Positions 1-8,807 of a stretch of 64,000 nt of DNA are shown here, piece after piece. Source of the stretch: JAHJQZ01 sp963675235 (GTDB taxonomy: Bacteria; Pseudomonadota; Alphaproteobacteria; Rhizobiales; Devosiaceae); contig CAXXFU010000004.1 in NCBI GenBank assembly GCA_963675235.2, positions 1 to 64,000 on the forward strand, written 5' to 3'. Both the position numbers and the translations under genes were made by a program. The notes under the pieces were generated by a model, which saw only the letters and a program-made list of their open reading frames with translations, ran no database searches and had not been told where the DNA came from. Position 1 is the first letter of the stretch, and the number at the start of each line of letters is the position of its first letter.

Positions 1-1
1 G

Positions 2-797
2 ACCTCTTGGGCTGAAGCGCGCACCAAGAGGCTCATTATCCCGCCGGCATTGTGCTCTGGCAGCGCGAGCAATGCGGTGGCGGCTTTGCGCTCCGGCACC
101 GGTCGCGGCGGGGCGCTCATCATCGAGAACGCCGGCCAAGTTCTCGGCGCTGGCGGCGCTGCGAATAGTGGCGCGGGTGGTCCGGCTTTCCTTGCTGAAC
201 AGTCCGGAATTTCGCTCATCAATTCCGGCGACATAAAGGGCGGCGGCGGTGGAGGCGGCGTCGGTGGTCAAGGCGGGGGCTGGCTACTATACGAGCACGC
301 TCACTGAAGGCCCGTTTTGGAGCCTGAACCCACCTCGATACTACTGGAATGAGCCGGCGAAAGGCGGTGACGGCTCCTACTATTGGGGCACCTACCTCGC
401 CAACAGTACGACCGGCGTATTTAGCATGGGCGGATGGGACTACAATCACGGCCCCCTTTATGGCGGTTATAACTGGGCGCATACCGTCCTCAGATCGAAG
501 CCGCAGACCAACTACACAACCGGCGGTGCTGGTGGTGCCGGTGGCCGTGGGCGAGGCTACAACCAGACGCCTTTGAACGGCTCGCCGGGATCGGCGGGCG
601 GGACGAATGCCGGCACGGGCGGCACGGGCGGCGCCGGCCGCGAATGGGGCCTTGCCGGCTACACCGGCTCGACTGGCGCGGCGGGCAATAATGGCGCCGG
701 TTCTGCTGGCGCGACCGGCGGCGCGGCGGGCGCCGCTATTCTCAACTCAGGCTTTGTCGACTTGACCAACACGGGCACCCTCGCGGGTGCTCACTAA
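2..797 (+). pseudogene. Phage tail fibre/adhesin-like glycine-rich protein, 5' partial, apparent frameshift
   Basis: The reading frame is open to the left window edge, so the N-terminus is missing. The product is dominated by glycine-rich repeats typical of phage receptor-binding tail proteins, with phrases such as ALIIENAG and SLINSGDIKGGG. The frame that begins the gene stops at 307. The same kind of protein continues in the +1 frame, which ends at 797. The two halves join cleanly if one G is removed from the GGGGG run at 275-279 (GGQGG then AGYYTST). I therefore treat them as one gene with a one-base insertion, either real or a sequencing error. It lies upstream of small tail-associated genes, as expected for a fibre gene. 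The C-terminal part is rich in GGAGGAGG-type repeats. Confidence 0.6.
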
Positions 798-806
798 GGA
801 GCTACC

Positions 807-1277
807 ATGACCGAACCGACCCCGGAAGAAATTGCCGCGCAGCGAGAGGCGGATCACCTGTCGGCGACAAAGATTGACGCCAACGACGAGCTGATCCGGC
901 ACATCAATGGGCTGACCACGAACACCCTCAGAATGTGGCCGGAGGGCGAGGTGCAGTCTTGGACCATCCAGCGGACTGAGGCGCTGGCAGTTCTCGATGC
1001 CGGCGAGGCCGCAACGCTCGATATGGCGCCATTTCTGACAAAAGTTTGTGTCGCGCAGTTTGGCGAGGCGACAGATGCCGAACGCCTTACGCAGCTTCAG
1101 GGGAAGGCGGCGGTCGTCATGGGCTATGCCGACGCATGGGCGGACCTGGCGGCCTATCTCAACGGCCTTCGCGCCCGCACTCAGGACGCCATCGGCGAGG
1201 CGTCCGACGCGGTTGAAGTGACCGCCATCGTCAATGCCGCAAAGGCAGAAGCGGCGGCGGTCCTTAGCGCTCAGTAG
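807..1277 (+). CDS. Prophage protein of unknown function downstream of tail fibre
   Basis: This encodes 156 residues, is acidic and mostly helical, and starts at an ATG preceded by a GGAG ribosome binding site nine bases after the tail fibre stop. I recognise no catalytic motif and no signal peptide or membrane segment. Size, position and helical character resemble the small tail-fibre assembly or chaperone proteins that follow fibre genes in many tailed phages, but that is inference from position only. It is followed closely by the DUF1353 gene. Confidence 0.65.
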   Translation: MTEPTPEEIAAQREADHLSATKIDANDELIRHINGLTTNTLRMWPEGEVQSWTIQRTEALAVLDAGEAATLDMAPFLTKVCVAQFGEATDAERLTQLQGKAAVVMGYADAWADLAAYLNGLRARTQDAIGEASDAVEVTAIVNAAKAEAAAVLSAQ

Positions 1278-1290
1278 GGGCTTCGCGCTC

Positions 1291-1659
1291 ATGTCCGCCT
1301 ATACCGGCTCCCTCGCGCTTGTGCCGATGCCGAACGGGCATTGGCGGCTTTCCTGCCCGCTTCAATGGGAGATCGGCCGGAAGGGATCAAAGCTATGGGT
1401 GCTGGTGCCGCCCGGTTTCGAGACCGACCTGGCGAGCATTCCGTTTTGGGCGCGGCCGCTGTTCAACCCGGCCGACGCCCGCTTCGCCAAGGCGTCGGTG
1501 CTGCATGACTACCTGATCAGCAAGGGATGGGCGCCGCCCTCTGCCTCGGCGGCTTTCGCCGAGGCGCTCACCGCCGATGGCGTCGGCAAGTGGCGCGCCT
1601 CGATCATGGGCCTGGCGGTGCTGGCCTACGCTCACTTGACCGGGCCGGGCGCCGGTTGA
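1291..1659 (+). CDS. DUF1353 family phage protein
   Basis: This encodes 122 residues from the ATG at 1291; a longer frame opens at 1234 but would overlap the preceding gene. The middle contains the DUF1353 signature: a hydrophobic strand, then GFETDLASIPFWARPLF, then VLHDYLI with its conserved His-Asp. DUF1353 proteins are common in phage tail or lysis neighbourhoods and their biochemical role is unknown. The gene ends the small module after the tail fibre. A probable terminator follows before the tail sheath gene. Confidence 0.75.
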   Translation: MSAYTGSLALVPMPNGHWRLSCPLQWEIGRKGSKLWVLVPPGFETDLASIPFWARPLFNPADARFAKASVLHDYLISKGWAPPSASAAFAEALTADGVGKWRASIMGLAVLAYAHLTGPGAG

Positions 1660-1731
1660 CTGCCCGCCCTATTGGCCACCGGCTCAATCTCGGCTAGTCT
1701 TGCGCCGCGCGAATGAAGCGCTCCGGCAAGG

Positions 1732-1755
1732 GCCTGACAGTGTCAGGCTCTTTTT
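1732..1755 (+). terminator. Rho-independent terminator candidate
   Basis: GCCTGACA (1732-1739) and TGTCAGGC (1741-1748) are exact reverse complements separated by one base, giving a stem with a small effective loop, followed by TC and five T residues (1751-1755). It lies between the DUF1353 gene and the tail sheath gene, where a transcript boundary between the fibre module and the tail module would make sense. Confidence 0.6.
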
Positions 1756-1828
1756 GCATTGCCGATCCATCTAGCCTGTCTCCGAACCTGATTTGAAGCC
1801 GTTTTTATCGGCGTTTGGAGACCAAGGC

Positions 1829-3104
1829 ATGCCCGCATCCCCCTTCAATCACGGCACCCCGCGTCCTCGATGCCGGGAGCGAACCGCGCCCGCTTGAGCT
1901 GACGGACGTTTCCGCCATCGGCGCGGCGATCACGGCGCCCGACGCCGACGACACCGTGTTTCCGCCGGACGGCGAGCCCGTCGCCTTTTTCACGCATGAG
2001 GCCGACAAGGTCGCCGCGCTCGGCGCCACCGGCACTGGCATCGATATCGTCAACGCCATCCGCGCCCAGGGCATCGAAGCGCAGCTCGTATTTTCCCGCG
2101 CTGCCGAGGGCGTCGACGCCGAGGCGACCCGCACCAATCTCGTCGGTGACGCCGCCAGCATGACGGGCGTCTGGGGCCTTGCCTATGCGCGTGGCCATGT
2201 CGGCGTTGAGCCTGAAATCCTGATCGCGCCCGGCTATGCATCCGGCCGGATCGACGACGCCAAGAACCCCCTGGCCGACGCCCTCGAAAGCGTCGCCAAG
2301 AAGCTCAAGGGCATCGCCGTGATCGACACCGGCGGCCCGGATTCGGCGACGAGCCTTGCTTTCCGCGCCGATTTTTCCTCGCGCTACACCTACCTCGTCG
2401 ACCCGTTCGTTCGCGTCGCCAGTGGCGAAACCATCGTCGCCAAGCCGGCCTCGCCCTACGCGGCCGCCATGTTCGTCAAGAAGGACAAGACCAAGGGCGG
2501 CCCCTATTGGTCGCCGTCCAACCAGGACGTATCCGGCATTCTCGGAACGGCTCGCCCGATCACCTACTACGATGGCGAGATCGACCACGAGGCCAATCTG
2601 CTCAACCAGAACGGCATCGCCACGTTCATTCCGAGCCGCACCGTCCAGGGCATCGGTGGCCAGTTCTCGGCCAATGGCCGCGTCCTTTGGGGCAACCGCA
2701 CCACGTCCGAGGATACCCTTTGGGCCTTCGTCAACGTGGTCCGCACCCGCAACGCCACCGAGAAGACCCTGGCGCGCGGCTTCCGCTGGGCCAATGACGA
2801 AAACCTGACCCCGCAACACGTCCTGTCGGTGATCCGCAGCACCCAGGATTTCCTCGACGAGCTCAAGGGCATCGGCGCGATCATCAACGGCCGGGTTTTC
2901 TTCGACCGGGATCAAAACCCCAATTCCAGCCTGCGCCTGGGCAAGCTCCGCGTCGAGTTCGACGCCGAGGAATACCCGCCGCTCGAAGACCTGATCTTCG
3001 GCTCGCGCCGCAACGAAGCCTATTTCGACGAGCTCGCGAACAACGTTCAGAACCTTTTGAGCGTGTCGTTCTCGACCTCGATTTCCGACCTTCTGGCCGC
3101 CTAA
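1829..3104 (+). CDS. Phage contractile tail sheath protein (P2 FI-like), apparent frameshift near the start
   Basis: About 425 residues of a P2 gpFI-type tail sheath, the protein that contracts to drive the tail tube into the host. The body (from RVLDAGSEPRP) reads in one frame to 3104, with the N-terminal RVLD strand, a central GVWGLAYARGH segment and a C-terminal ISDLLAA end. The natural start is the ATG at 1829 (MPASPFNHGT), eight bases after a GGAG box. However, that frame runs into the body only if one C is removed from the CCCC run at 1857-1860. As written, the body frame must use a TTG at 1815 and gives an atypical N-terminus. The next gene is the matching tail tube. Confidence 0.85.
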
Positions 3105-3116
3105 GGAGCACGCCCG

Positions 3117-3644
3117 ATGCCCATTCAAGCACCCCGTATCATGCGCGGCTTTACCCTGGTCGCCGACGACGACATCAACCTCGCGCTGACGATCGAAGAG
3201 CTCGCCCTCCCGACGCTCGAAGAAACGACCGAGACCTTCCAGCCGGGCGGGCTCGACGCCGAGATTGAGATTGCCGGCCTGGGCACCAAGGCGCTGATGC
3301 TCGGTTTCAAGGTCAAGGGTCACACGCCGGCCGTTGCCAACCTGTTCGGCGGCGCGCCTGGCGTGCGCCACAACTGGACCGGCAAGCAACTGGTCGTCGA
3401 CGACGAGACCGGCGCCGAACACGAGCACGCCGTCGACGTTTCGGGTCGCCTGGTCAAGATCGCGCCCGGCGCCGCCCAGGGCGGCAAGGCACCCGGCTAT
3501 GACTTCGAAATCCGCTCCGTGTTTGGCTACACCGAATACTGGGACGGCGCGGTGCTCCATGCCTTCAGCCTCAAGGCCGGCGGCTGGACGGTCATGAACT
3601 CCACCCCGGTCAATGCGCACCGGACCAACTTCCTGTTCAGCTAA
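3117..3644 (+). CDS. Phage major tail tube protein (P2 FII-like)
   Basis: This encodes 175 residues, close to the 172 of P2 gpFII, directly after the sheath gene, which is the fixed order in P2-type tails. It begins MPIQAPRIMRGFTL and carries the family's mixed beta pattern, including ETFQPGGLDAEIEI and the C-terminal FSLKAGGWTV strand. It forms the rigid inner tube through which DNA passes. A GGAG box lies upstream of the ATG. The next gene starts 11 bases after its stop, consistent with one tail operon. Confidence 0.9.
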   Translation: MPIQAPRIMRGFTLVADDDINLALTIEELALPTLEETTETFQPGGLDAEIEIAGLGTKALMLGFKVKGHTPAVANLFGGAPGVRHNWTGKQLVVDDETGAEHEHAVDVSGRLVKIAPGAAQGGKAPGYDFEIRSVFGYTEYWDGAVLHAFSLKAGGWTVMNSTPVNAHRTNFLFS

Positions 3645-3655
3645 GCGGGGCCGCC

Positions 3656-4144
3656 ATGACCGAGACCAAGACCACGCCGAAAATCGTCGCGTCGATCCCG
3701 GTGCCGCTGTCGGTGCCGATCACCGTCAAGGACGCCGAAGGCAAGGAGGCCAGGCGCGACGGCATCGTGCTTAGGCGCCCGAAATTCGCCCACGCCAAAA
3801 AGCTCGCCATCCTGATCGGGCCGCAATTCCTCAAGGGCCTGCTCGCCGACGTGTCGATCGGGCAAGGCCAGGCCGCCGCGAAACCCGGCACGGAGGGCGA
3901 GCCGTCCGGGCAAGGCTCGGCCGCCGAGGCGCTCGCCGATGTCGATATGGGCGCGCTGATCCAGGAGGTCATGAACGGCCTTTTGACCGAGAAGGGCCTG
4001 GACGGGCTGACCGAACTCATCGCGTCGATGGCTGACGAAAGCCCCGAGTTCATCGACGAGCTCGATTGGGTCGACCTCATGGCCGTCGCGACGGCGTTCA
4101 TGGATTTTTTTCCGGCACTCCGGTCGCTGACAGCTTCGAAATAG
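3656..4144 (+). CDS. Phage tail assembly chaperone (P2 gpE-like, unshifted product)
   Basis: This encodes 162 residues. Its position between tail tube and tape measure, and its YLR/RRPKFAHAKKL N-terminal region, match the P2 gpE and lambda gpG class of tail assembly chaperones, which coat the tape measure during tail assembly. Near its 3' end the codons GAT TTT TTT form a perfect T TTT TTT slippery heptamer at 4105-4111. Ribosomes that do not slip stop at 4142-4144 and make this short form. Slippage gives the longer form listed separately. Confidence 0.82.
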   Translation: MTETKTTPKIVASIPVPLSVPITVKDAEGKEARRDGIVLRRPKFAHAKKLAILIGPQFLKGLLADVSIGQGQAAAKPGTEGEPSGQGSAAEALADVDMGALIQEVMNGLLTEKGLDGLTELIASMADESPEFIDELDWVDLMAVATAFMDFFPALRSLTASK

Positions 4145-4260
4145 GCGCCGCCTTGGCGGCCGCCTTCCATTGGCCGCCTTCGGAGATCGACCGGATGGAT
4201 TGGCTCGACGCGCTCGGCTATTTCGCGGCGCTCAAGCGCCATGCCCCGCTGAGGGACTAG
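3656..4260 (+). CDS. Phage tail assembly chaperone, -1 frameshift product (P2 gpE+E'-like)
   Basis: A -1 slip on T TTT TTT (4105-4111) joins the first 152 residues of the gpE-like protein to 49 residues read in the -1 frame to the stop at 4258-4260, giving about 201 residues. The added tail contains AFHWPPSEIDRMDWLDAL, the same style of helical segment that ends gpE+E' and gpGT proteins and binds the tail tube. In phase with codons (GAT TTT TTT), the heptamer fits the X XXY YYZ rule exactly. The -1 frame stop lies six bases before the tape measure ATG. The frameshift itself is inferred, not observed. Confidence 0.75.
4105..4111 (+). promoter_or_regulatory. Programmed -1 ribosomal frameshift site (T TTT TTT)
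   Basis: Seven consecutive T residues lie in the X XXY YYZ phase relative to the gpE-like frame. The -1 frame beyond it is open for 49 codons, right up to the tape measure gene. This is the conserved arrangement that sets the gpG:gpGT or gpE:gpE+E' ratio in many tailed phages. Confidence 0.75.
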
Positions 4261-4266
4261 AGGGAC

Positions 4267-6615
4267 ATGGAAGCCTCACTCCTAATCCGCCTGATCGATG
4301 AGCTCACCGGCCCGGCCGCCAAGGTCAAGAAGGGGTTGCAGGGCATCACCGAAGCCGCCTCGGGCATGAAGCAGGGCTTCGCCGAGGCGATCAAGGAAGG
4401 CTTTTCGGTCGAGAACATCGAGAACGCGACCCGCAACGCCGAGCAGGCTTTGAACAAGTCGCGCCAGCGGCTCATGGGCGCGGTCGGCACCGCGCTTGCA
4501 CTTCTCGGCCCGGCCAAGATGGCCGGCGATTTCGACGAGGGCATGCGCAAGGTCGGCACCCTCATCGACACCACGGCCGAGCCGCTCGATCACCTGAAAC
4601 GCGAAGTGCTCGACATTTCCGAGCGCGTGCCCGTCGCGCTCTCAGATCTTTCAACGGCGCTTTATGACGTGCGCTCGGCCGGCGTGAAGGCGGCCGACCA
4701 GTTCAACGTCCTGGAGGGCTCGGCACGGCTGGCGGTCGCCGGCCAGGGCAATACCGCATCCGCTGTCGACCTGGTCACCTCGGCAATCAACGCCTTCAAC
4801 CTCGAAGGCGAGAAACAGGCCGGCATCTATGACGTGATCTTTAAGACCGTGAAGAACGGCAAGACCACGATCGACCAGCTTGCGCGCGGCTTCGGCGGTA
4901 CGGCCGGCGTCGTCGCCAATGCCGGCGTCGAGATCGACGAATATCTCGCCTCGGTCGCCGCCCTGACCACGACTGGCTTGCCGGCCGCCGAGGCGCACAC
5001 ACAGCTTAAGGCGACGATTTCAGGGCTGACCCGCGAAACCGCCGACAGCAAGAAATTGTTCGACGCCTTAGGAGCCGACAGCTTCAAGGACCTGATCGAC
5101 AAGTCGGGCGGCATGGTCAATGCCCTAACCCGCATCCGCGAGCAGCTCGGCGGCGACGACGCCGCGCTCCTAAAGCTCGTTGGCTCGACAGACGCACTCA
5201 ATTCAATTCTCGGCCTCACCGGCGCCCAGGGTGAGACGTTCCGCGCCACGCTCGACGACATGCGCAATGGCGCCAACGCCATAGACCCGGCCTTCGACGA
5301 AATGGCCGGCGGCTTCAACGCCCAATGGAAAATGATGATGAACTCCGTTTCGGAGCTGGTCATTATCCTGGGCAATCAGCTCCTGCCGGTGCTGATCGAG
5401 GTCGTCAACGAGATCAAGCCGATCGTCTCGGCCGTCACCGACTGGATGCAGGCCAACCCCGAGCTGGCCAAGACGCTGGTGCTCGCCGTTGCCGGCATGA
5501 TGGCTTTCTCGGTCGCGTCGCGCCTGGTCGCTTTTGCCCTGGCCGGCGTCCGGCTGTCGACGATCCGCACGCTGTCGGCCTTCCTGAAATTCGACGCGGC
5601 CGGGAAGAACGTCGCGACCGGCTGGCGCCTGCTCGCCGGCACCGGCTCGCTCCTGACCGGGGCGTTCAACCTGATCATGGCATCGGCCGGCGGCATCGTG
5701 ACCGCGCTTGCTGGCATCTCGGCGCCGATCTGGGGCCTCATTGGCTTGTTCGTCGTGGTCGCGGCCGCGATCGGCATTGCCGTTTACAAGTACTGGGAGC
5801 CGATCTCCAACTTCTTTGTCGGGTTTGGCCAGGTGGTCGCCGAGGCGATCTCCACGGCGATGGCCGCGATCGGCGGTTTTGTCGTCGATCGGCTGATCGA
5901 TGTCGGCAAGCTGTTCGGCATCGAGCCGGCCGAAATGGAAGCGGCGATCGGCAAGGCCCAGGCCGAAATCCAGGCCAAATGGGACGGCCTGGTCACCTGG
6001 CTTTGGGAGCTGCCCGGCCAGGTCGGCAACTGGATGGGCGGCCTCTTCAAGATGGAGGATTTCTCCGACGAAGAGGAAGCCGGCTTCAAGGACGCAGGGC
6101 GCCGCGCGGGCCAAGCTGTTGTTGACGCCGCACAAGCCGCCATCGGCCTGGCAAAGTCGGTGTTTGACATCACGTTTGGTCTCGCTCGCGGCAACATCGA
6201 TCCACTCGTTGACTGGCTTCACTCAGTCGTCGACGGCATCGTCAGCTTTGCGCTTAGCGTTGAGTGGCCGGCAGCGCCGGAATGGCTCACTTGGCTCATG
6301 GGCAAGGCCGGAGACGCCGTGAACGCCGGGACCAATGCGATCGCGGAGGGCCTGGGCTCGCTCGGCGTGGGCGCGCCGGGCGAAGGCTTTAACCCTCTCG
6401 GCTGGATTCCTGCCTTCGGCGGGCCGCCCCAGGAGGTAGAAACCAAGATCGCCGCCGAAGTCGTCGACAAGCGGCCGCCCACGGTCAACGTCAACGCCCC
6501 GATCACCGTCCAGGCCGCCGCCGATCCGAAGGCCACCGGCGCCGCCGTGGCCGGCGCGATCAACTCCCAGATCAGCCAGGCGCGCACCGGCGCGCTGCAT
6601 GACGGGGTTGACTGA
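4267..6615 (+). CDS. Phage tail tape measure protein (P2 gpT-like)
   Basis: This encodes 782 residues and is the longest gene of the tail module, as expected for the protein whose length sets tail length. The N-terminus (residues 1-90) is helical and coiled-coil-like. Residues about 100-255 form the conserved TP901/TIGR01760 core (DISERVPVALSDLS, then a region around TTTGLPAAEAHTQLK). Hydrophobic spans at about 400-430 and 460-510 are the usual predicted membrane segments of tape measures. The C-terminal 60 residues are proline- and alanine-rich. It starts at the ATG after AGAGGGAC, six bases beyond the frameshifted chaperone stop, and its stop overlaps the next gene. Confidence 0.9.
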   Translation: MEASLLIRLIDELTGPAAKVKKGLQGITEAASGMKQGFAEAIKEGFSVENIENATRNAEQALNKSRQRLMGAVGTALALLGPAKMAGDFDEGMRKVGTLIDTTAEPLDHLKREVLDISERVPVALSDLSTALYDVRSAGVKAADQFNVLEGSARLAVAGQGNTASAVDLVTSAINAFNLEGEKQAGIYDVIFKTVKNGKTTIDQLARGFGGTAGVVANAGVEIDEYLASVAALTTTGLPAAEAHTQLKATISGLTRETADSKKLFDALGADSFKDLIDKSGGMVNALTRIREQLGGDDAALLKLVGSTDALNSILGLTGAQGETFRATLDDMRNGANAIDPAFDEMAGGFNAQWKMMMNSVSELVIILGNQLLPVLIEVVNEIKPIVSAVTDWMQANPELAKTLVLAVAGMMAFSVASRLVAFALAGVRLSTIRTLSAFLKFDAAGKNVATGWRLLAGTGSLLTGAFNLIMASAGGIVTALAGISAPIWGLIGLFVVVAAAIGIAVYKYWEPISNFFVGFGQVVAEAISTAMAAIGGFVVDRLIDVGKLFGIEPAEMEAAIGKAQAEIQAKWDGLVTWLWELPGQVGNWMGGLFKMEDFSDEEEAGFKDAGRRAGQAVVDAAQAAIGLAKSVFDITFGLARGNIDPLVDWLHSVVDGIVSFALSVEWPAAPEWLTWLMGKAGDAVNAGTNAIAEGLGSLGVGAPGEGFNPLGWIPAFGGPPQEVETKIAAEVVDKRPPTVNVNAPITVQAAADPKATGAAVAGAINSQISQARTGALHDGVD

Positions 6616-7040
6616 TGGCACCGCTTCTTGCCCTTGGCCCGCACATTTTCCAGACCACGGAATTGAACTTCCAGGAGCTCAAGCGATCGACCGAGGCCAA
6701 ATGGCCAGCGATCGCCCGGTTCGGTGGCTATCCCGGTCGACAGTTCACCGGCTTTGGCGACGACAGCATCGAGATCTCCGGCCTGCTGTTTCCCGATGAG
6801 TTCAACGACCGCGAGCAGTTCGAAGCCTTGCGCGCCACGCAGCGCGGCAAACGCCCGGTGACCCTCATGGGTTGGGCGGTCGGATCGGGCGCCGCCGAGG
6901 TCTTCGGCCGCGTCGTGATCCTCAAGGTCGACGACACGCAATCGCGCATCAATTGGCGCGGCGCCGGCCGGCGCATCGAGTATTCCGTTTCCCTGGCGCC
7001 GTTCACCGGCGGCGGTAAGCCGATCGGGTTGTTCAGATGA
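6615..7040 (+). CDS. Phage tail terminator/completion protein (P2 gpU-like)
   Basis: This encodes 141 residues matching the P2 gpU family: an N-terminal strand with FQTTELNFQEL, then RFGGYPGRQFTGFGDDSIEISG and a C-terminal YSVSLAPF strand. gpU caps or completes the contractile tail. The start codon overlaps the tape measure stop by one base and its own end overlaps gpX, so the tail genes are translationally coupled. Length is slightly below the 159 residues of P2 gpU. Confidence 0.88.
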   Translation: MAPLLALGPHIFQTTELNFQELKRSTEAKWPAIARFGGYPGRQFTGFGDDSIEISGLLFPDEFNDREQFEALRATQRGKRPVTLMGWAVGSGAAEVFGRVVILKVDDTQSRINWRGAGRRIEYSVSLAPFTGGGKPIGLFR

Positions 7041-7297
7041 CAACGCTTCCCGCCCGAACCGTGACCGTGACGCTCGAAGGCGTGACCCTCGACACCATCT
7101 GTTTCGAGCATGCCTTTATGGCCCTTGGCGACCACCGCCGCGCCGGCAAGCTGACCGGCTATGTCGAGGCGGCGCTTGAGGCCAATCCGGGCCTGGCCGG
7201 GCGCGGCCTGGTGCTGCCGCGCGGCACGGTGATCGAGCTGCCCGAGTTCGCGATCGAAACGGCCGCCGCGCCCGCCGCGAGGCTTTGGGACGAATGA
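7037..7297 (+). CDS. Phage tail protein X (LysM-like, P2 gpX)
   Basis: This encodes 86 residues and starts by an ATGA overlap with the gpU stop. It has the gpX pattern: a short N-terminal strand, then LDTICFEHAF, then a helix with VEAALEANPGLA and the ending LPRGTVIELPEF, a compact LysM-like fold. gpX is thought to join the tail tube to the baseplate hub, possibly contacting peptidoglycan. Its own stop overlaps the gpD start by ATGA. Confidence 0.88.
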   Translation: MTTLPARTVTVTLEGVTLDTICFEHAFMALGDHRRAGKLTGYVEAALEANPGLAGRGLVLPRGTVIELPEFAIETAAAPAARLWDE

Positions 7298-8268
7298 CCC
7301 GCTATCGCCCCTTCATCGAAGCCAGCGTCAACGGTCGGCCCGTCTCGTCGAGCTTTTACAAGCGGCTCAACTCGGCCACGATCACCGACGCGCCCGGCCA
7401 GGACGCCGACACCTGCGAGCTGAAATTCGACGACGCCGGAAACGAGATCGTCATTCCCCAAAAGGGCGCGCTGCTCACCGTCAAGTTCGGGTTCGAGGAT
7501 GACGCTTTTTTCAAGATGGGCGTTTTCCGCGTCGAGAAATCCTCGATCGAGGGAGGCGAGAGCGGCGAGTTCGTCAAGCTGTCCGGCCGCTCGGCCGACA
7601 TGCGCGAAGACATCAAGGAGCCGGTCTCCGAACACTTCGAAAGCACAACGGTCGGCGGCATCGTCGAAGAGCTGGCCGGCCGCCACGGCTTCGACGCCAA
7701 GGTCGACGGCGATCTCGCCGGGATCGCCATTCTCTACCGGGCGCGCTTCAATCAATCGACCGCCGATTTCCTCTCGCGCATGGCCGACGAGACGGGCGGC
7801 TTTTTCTCGGTCAAGGACGGCAAGTTCCTGTTTCTGAGGCGCGGCTCGCTGCCTCAGATCACCATCGATCGATCGGACTGCGAAAGCTGGACCTTTGAAG
7901 TCGAGCCGCGCCCGCGCTTCGGCCAGGCCGAGGCCGGGTGGTTCGATCGGCGCACCGGCAAAACCCATTTCGAGAGCTTTTCAACGCCGCTTGAAGGCCC
8001 GGTCAAAAGGCTGCGCACGCTCTATCCCAATGCCGGCGAGGCCAAGGCCGCCGCGAAGTCCGAAGGCGAGCGCCTGACCCGCGCCACCGGCTCAGGCTCG
8101 ATCGACCTGGCCGGCATGCCCGAGATCATGGCCGACGCCCCGATCACGCTCACCGGCTTTCGCCCCGAGGCCAATGGGCTTTGGCGCGCCGGCACCGTCA
8201 CCCACACCTATTCCGAAACCTACAAGACGAGCATCGCGCTCGAAGCACCAGAGGAAGGGAAATCATGA
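7294..8268 (+). CDS. Phage late control protein D / baseplate hub (P2 gpD-like)
   Basis: This encodes 324 residues from the ATG at 7294, which overlaps the gpX stop. It belongs to the gpD/gp27-like hub family: an N-terminal beta domain with YKRLNSATITDAPGQDADTCEL, a central STADFLSRMADETGGFF helix typical of the family, and a C-terminal strand domain ending at LEAPEEG. The hub anchors the tube and spike to the baseplate. The tail order U, X, D is that of P2-type and P2-tailed Mu-like phages. An upstream ATG at 7285 is possible but would overlap more. Confidence 0.88.
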   Translation: MTRYRPFIEASVNGRPVSSSFYKRLNSATITDAPGQDADTCELKFDDAGNEIVIPQKGALLTVKFGFEDDAFFKMGVFRVEKSSIEGGESGEFVKLSGRSADMREDIKEPVSEHFESTTVGGIVEELAGRHGFDAKVDGDLAGIAILYRARFNQSTADFLSRMADETGGFFSVKDGKFLFLRRGSLPQITIDRSDCESWTFEVEPRPRFGQAEAGWFDRRTGKTHFESFSTPLEGPVKRLRTLYPNAGEAKAAAKSEGERLTRATGSGSIDLAGMPEIMADAPITLTGFRPEANGLWRAGTVTHTYSETYKTSIALEAPEEGKS

Positions 8269-8423
8269 ACCATGAGATCATGCAGGCGGTCGGCCAGCCG
8301 GCCCATATCGCCGACATGCCGGACAGGTCCGGCATCATCGACCGGGTCAGCACGGCTCCAGGTGAACCGATCGCACGGATCGACGATCACTGGTATCTCG
8401 CCGACGCCGTGATCCTCGACTGA
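8265..8423 (+). CDS. Small prophage protein, 52 aa, unknown function
   Basis: The ATG at 8265 overlaps the gpD stop by ATGA and is preceded by GAGGAAGGGAAATC, a good ribosome binding site, so translation is probably coupled to gpD. The 52-residue product has a conserved-looking middle (IADMPDRSGIIDRVSTAPGE) and no membrane segment. I do not recognise a family. It closes the plus-strand tail operon. Confidence 0.55.
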   Translation: MNHEIMQAVGQPAHIADMPDRSGIIDRVSTAPGEPIARIDDHWYLADAVILD

Positions 8424-8427
8424 CGAG

Positions 8428-8640
8428 CTACTCGATGCGGCTGTCGACCTCGTCGATCTTCGCTTCCAGCTCGTCGCGCATTTCGCGAAGCTCGTCGAGC
8501 AAAGTGCCGAATGCGTCGAGCAGCCCGTTCATTGCGCCTTCGCTGTGCTTGGCCTCGGCATATCGCCTGGCCTCATCGAGCGCGCCCTGAGCGCGGCAGA
8601 AAGGATCGGAGTAGTCGAAAGCCTGAATACCGTCCGTCAT
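8428..8640 (-). CDS. Small prophage coiled-coil protein, 70 aa
   Basis: This is read from the ATG at 8640, which follows AAGAGGCTCC on the minus strand; a longer frame to 8874 lacks a start with comparable support. The product ends in a strongly charged heptad-like helix (LLDELREMRDELEAKIDEVD), suggesting a short coiled coil. It converges on the gpD operon with four bases between stops. Function is unknown. A regulatory or structural role in the phage is possible. Confidence 0.55.
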   Translation of the reverse strand: MTDGIQAFDYSDPFCRAQGALDEARRYAEAKHSEGAMNGLLDAFGTLLDELREMRDELEAKIDEVDSRIE

Positions 8641-8807
8641 TGGAGCCTCTTTCGGTTTCGGTGACGGGCGGCCCGGTGCGCGCCAACGCACCGAACTGCG
8701 GGACCAAATCGCCAGACCGGACCCGCAAGGCACCCTTGAGAATGCCACACCCGCCGTCCCTCGCGAGGGGACAACGGCAGGTGAATCGGATTCGTCATGA
8801 GGGACAA

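Noticed and set aside
1845..3620. 591-aa minus-strand frame opposite sheath and tube genes
   Set aside because: It is antisense to two well recognised tail genes, and its repetitive polar composition is typical of the antisense of GC-rich codons.
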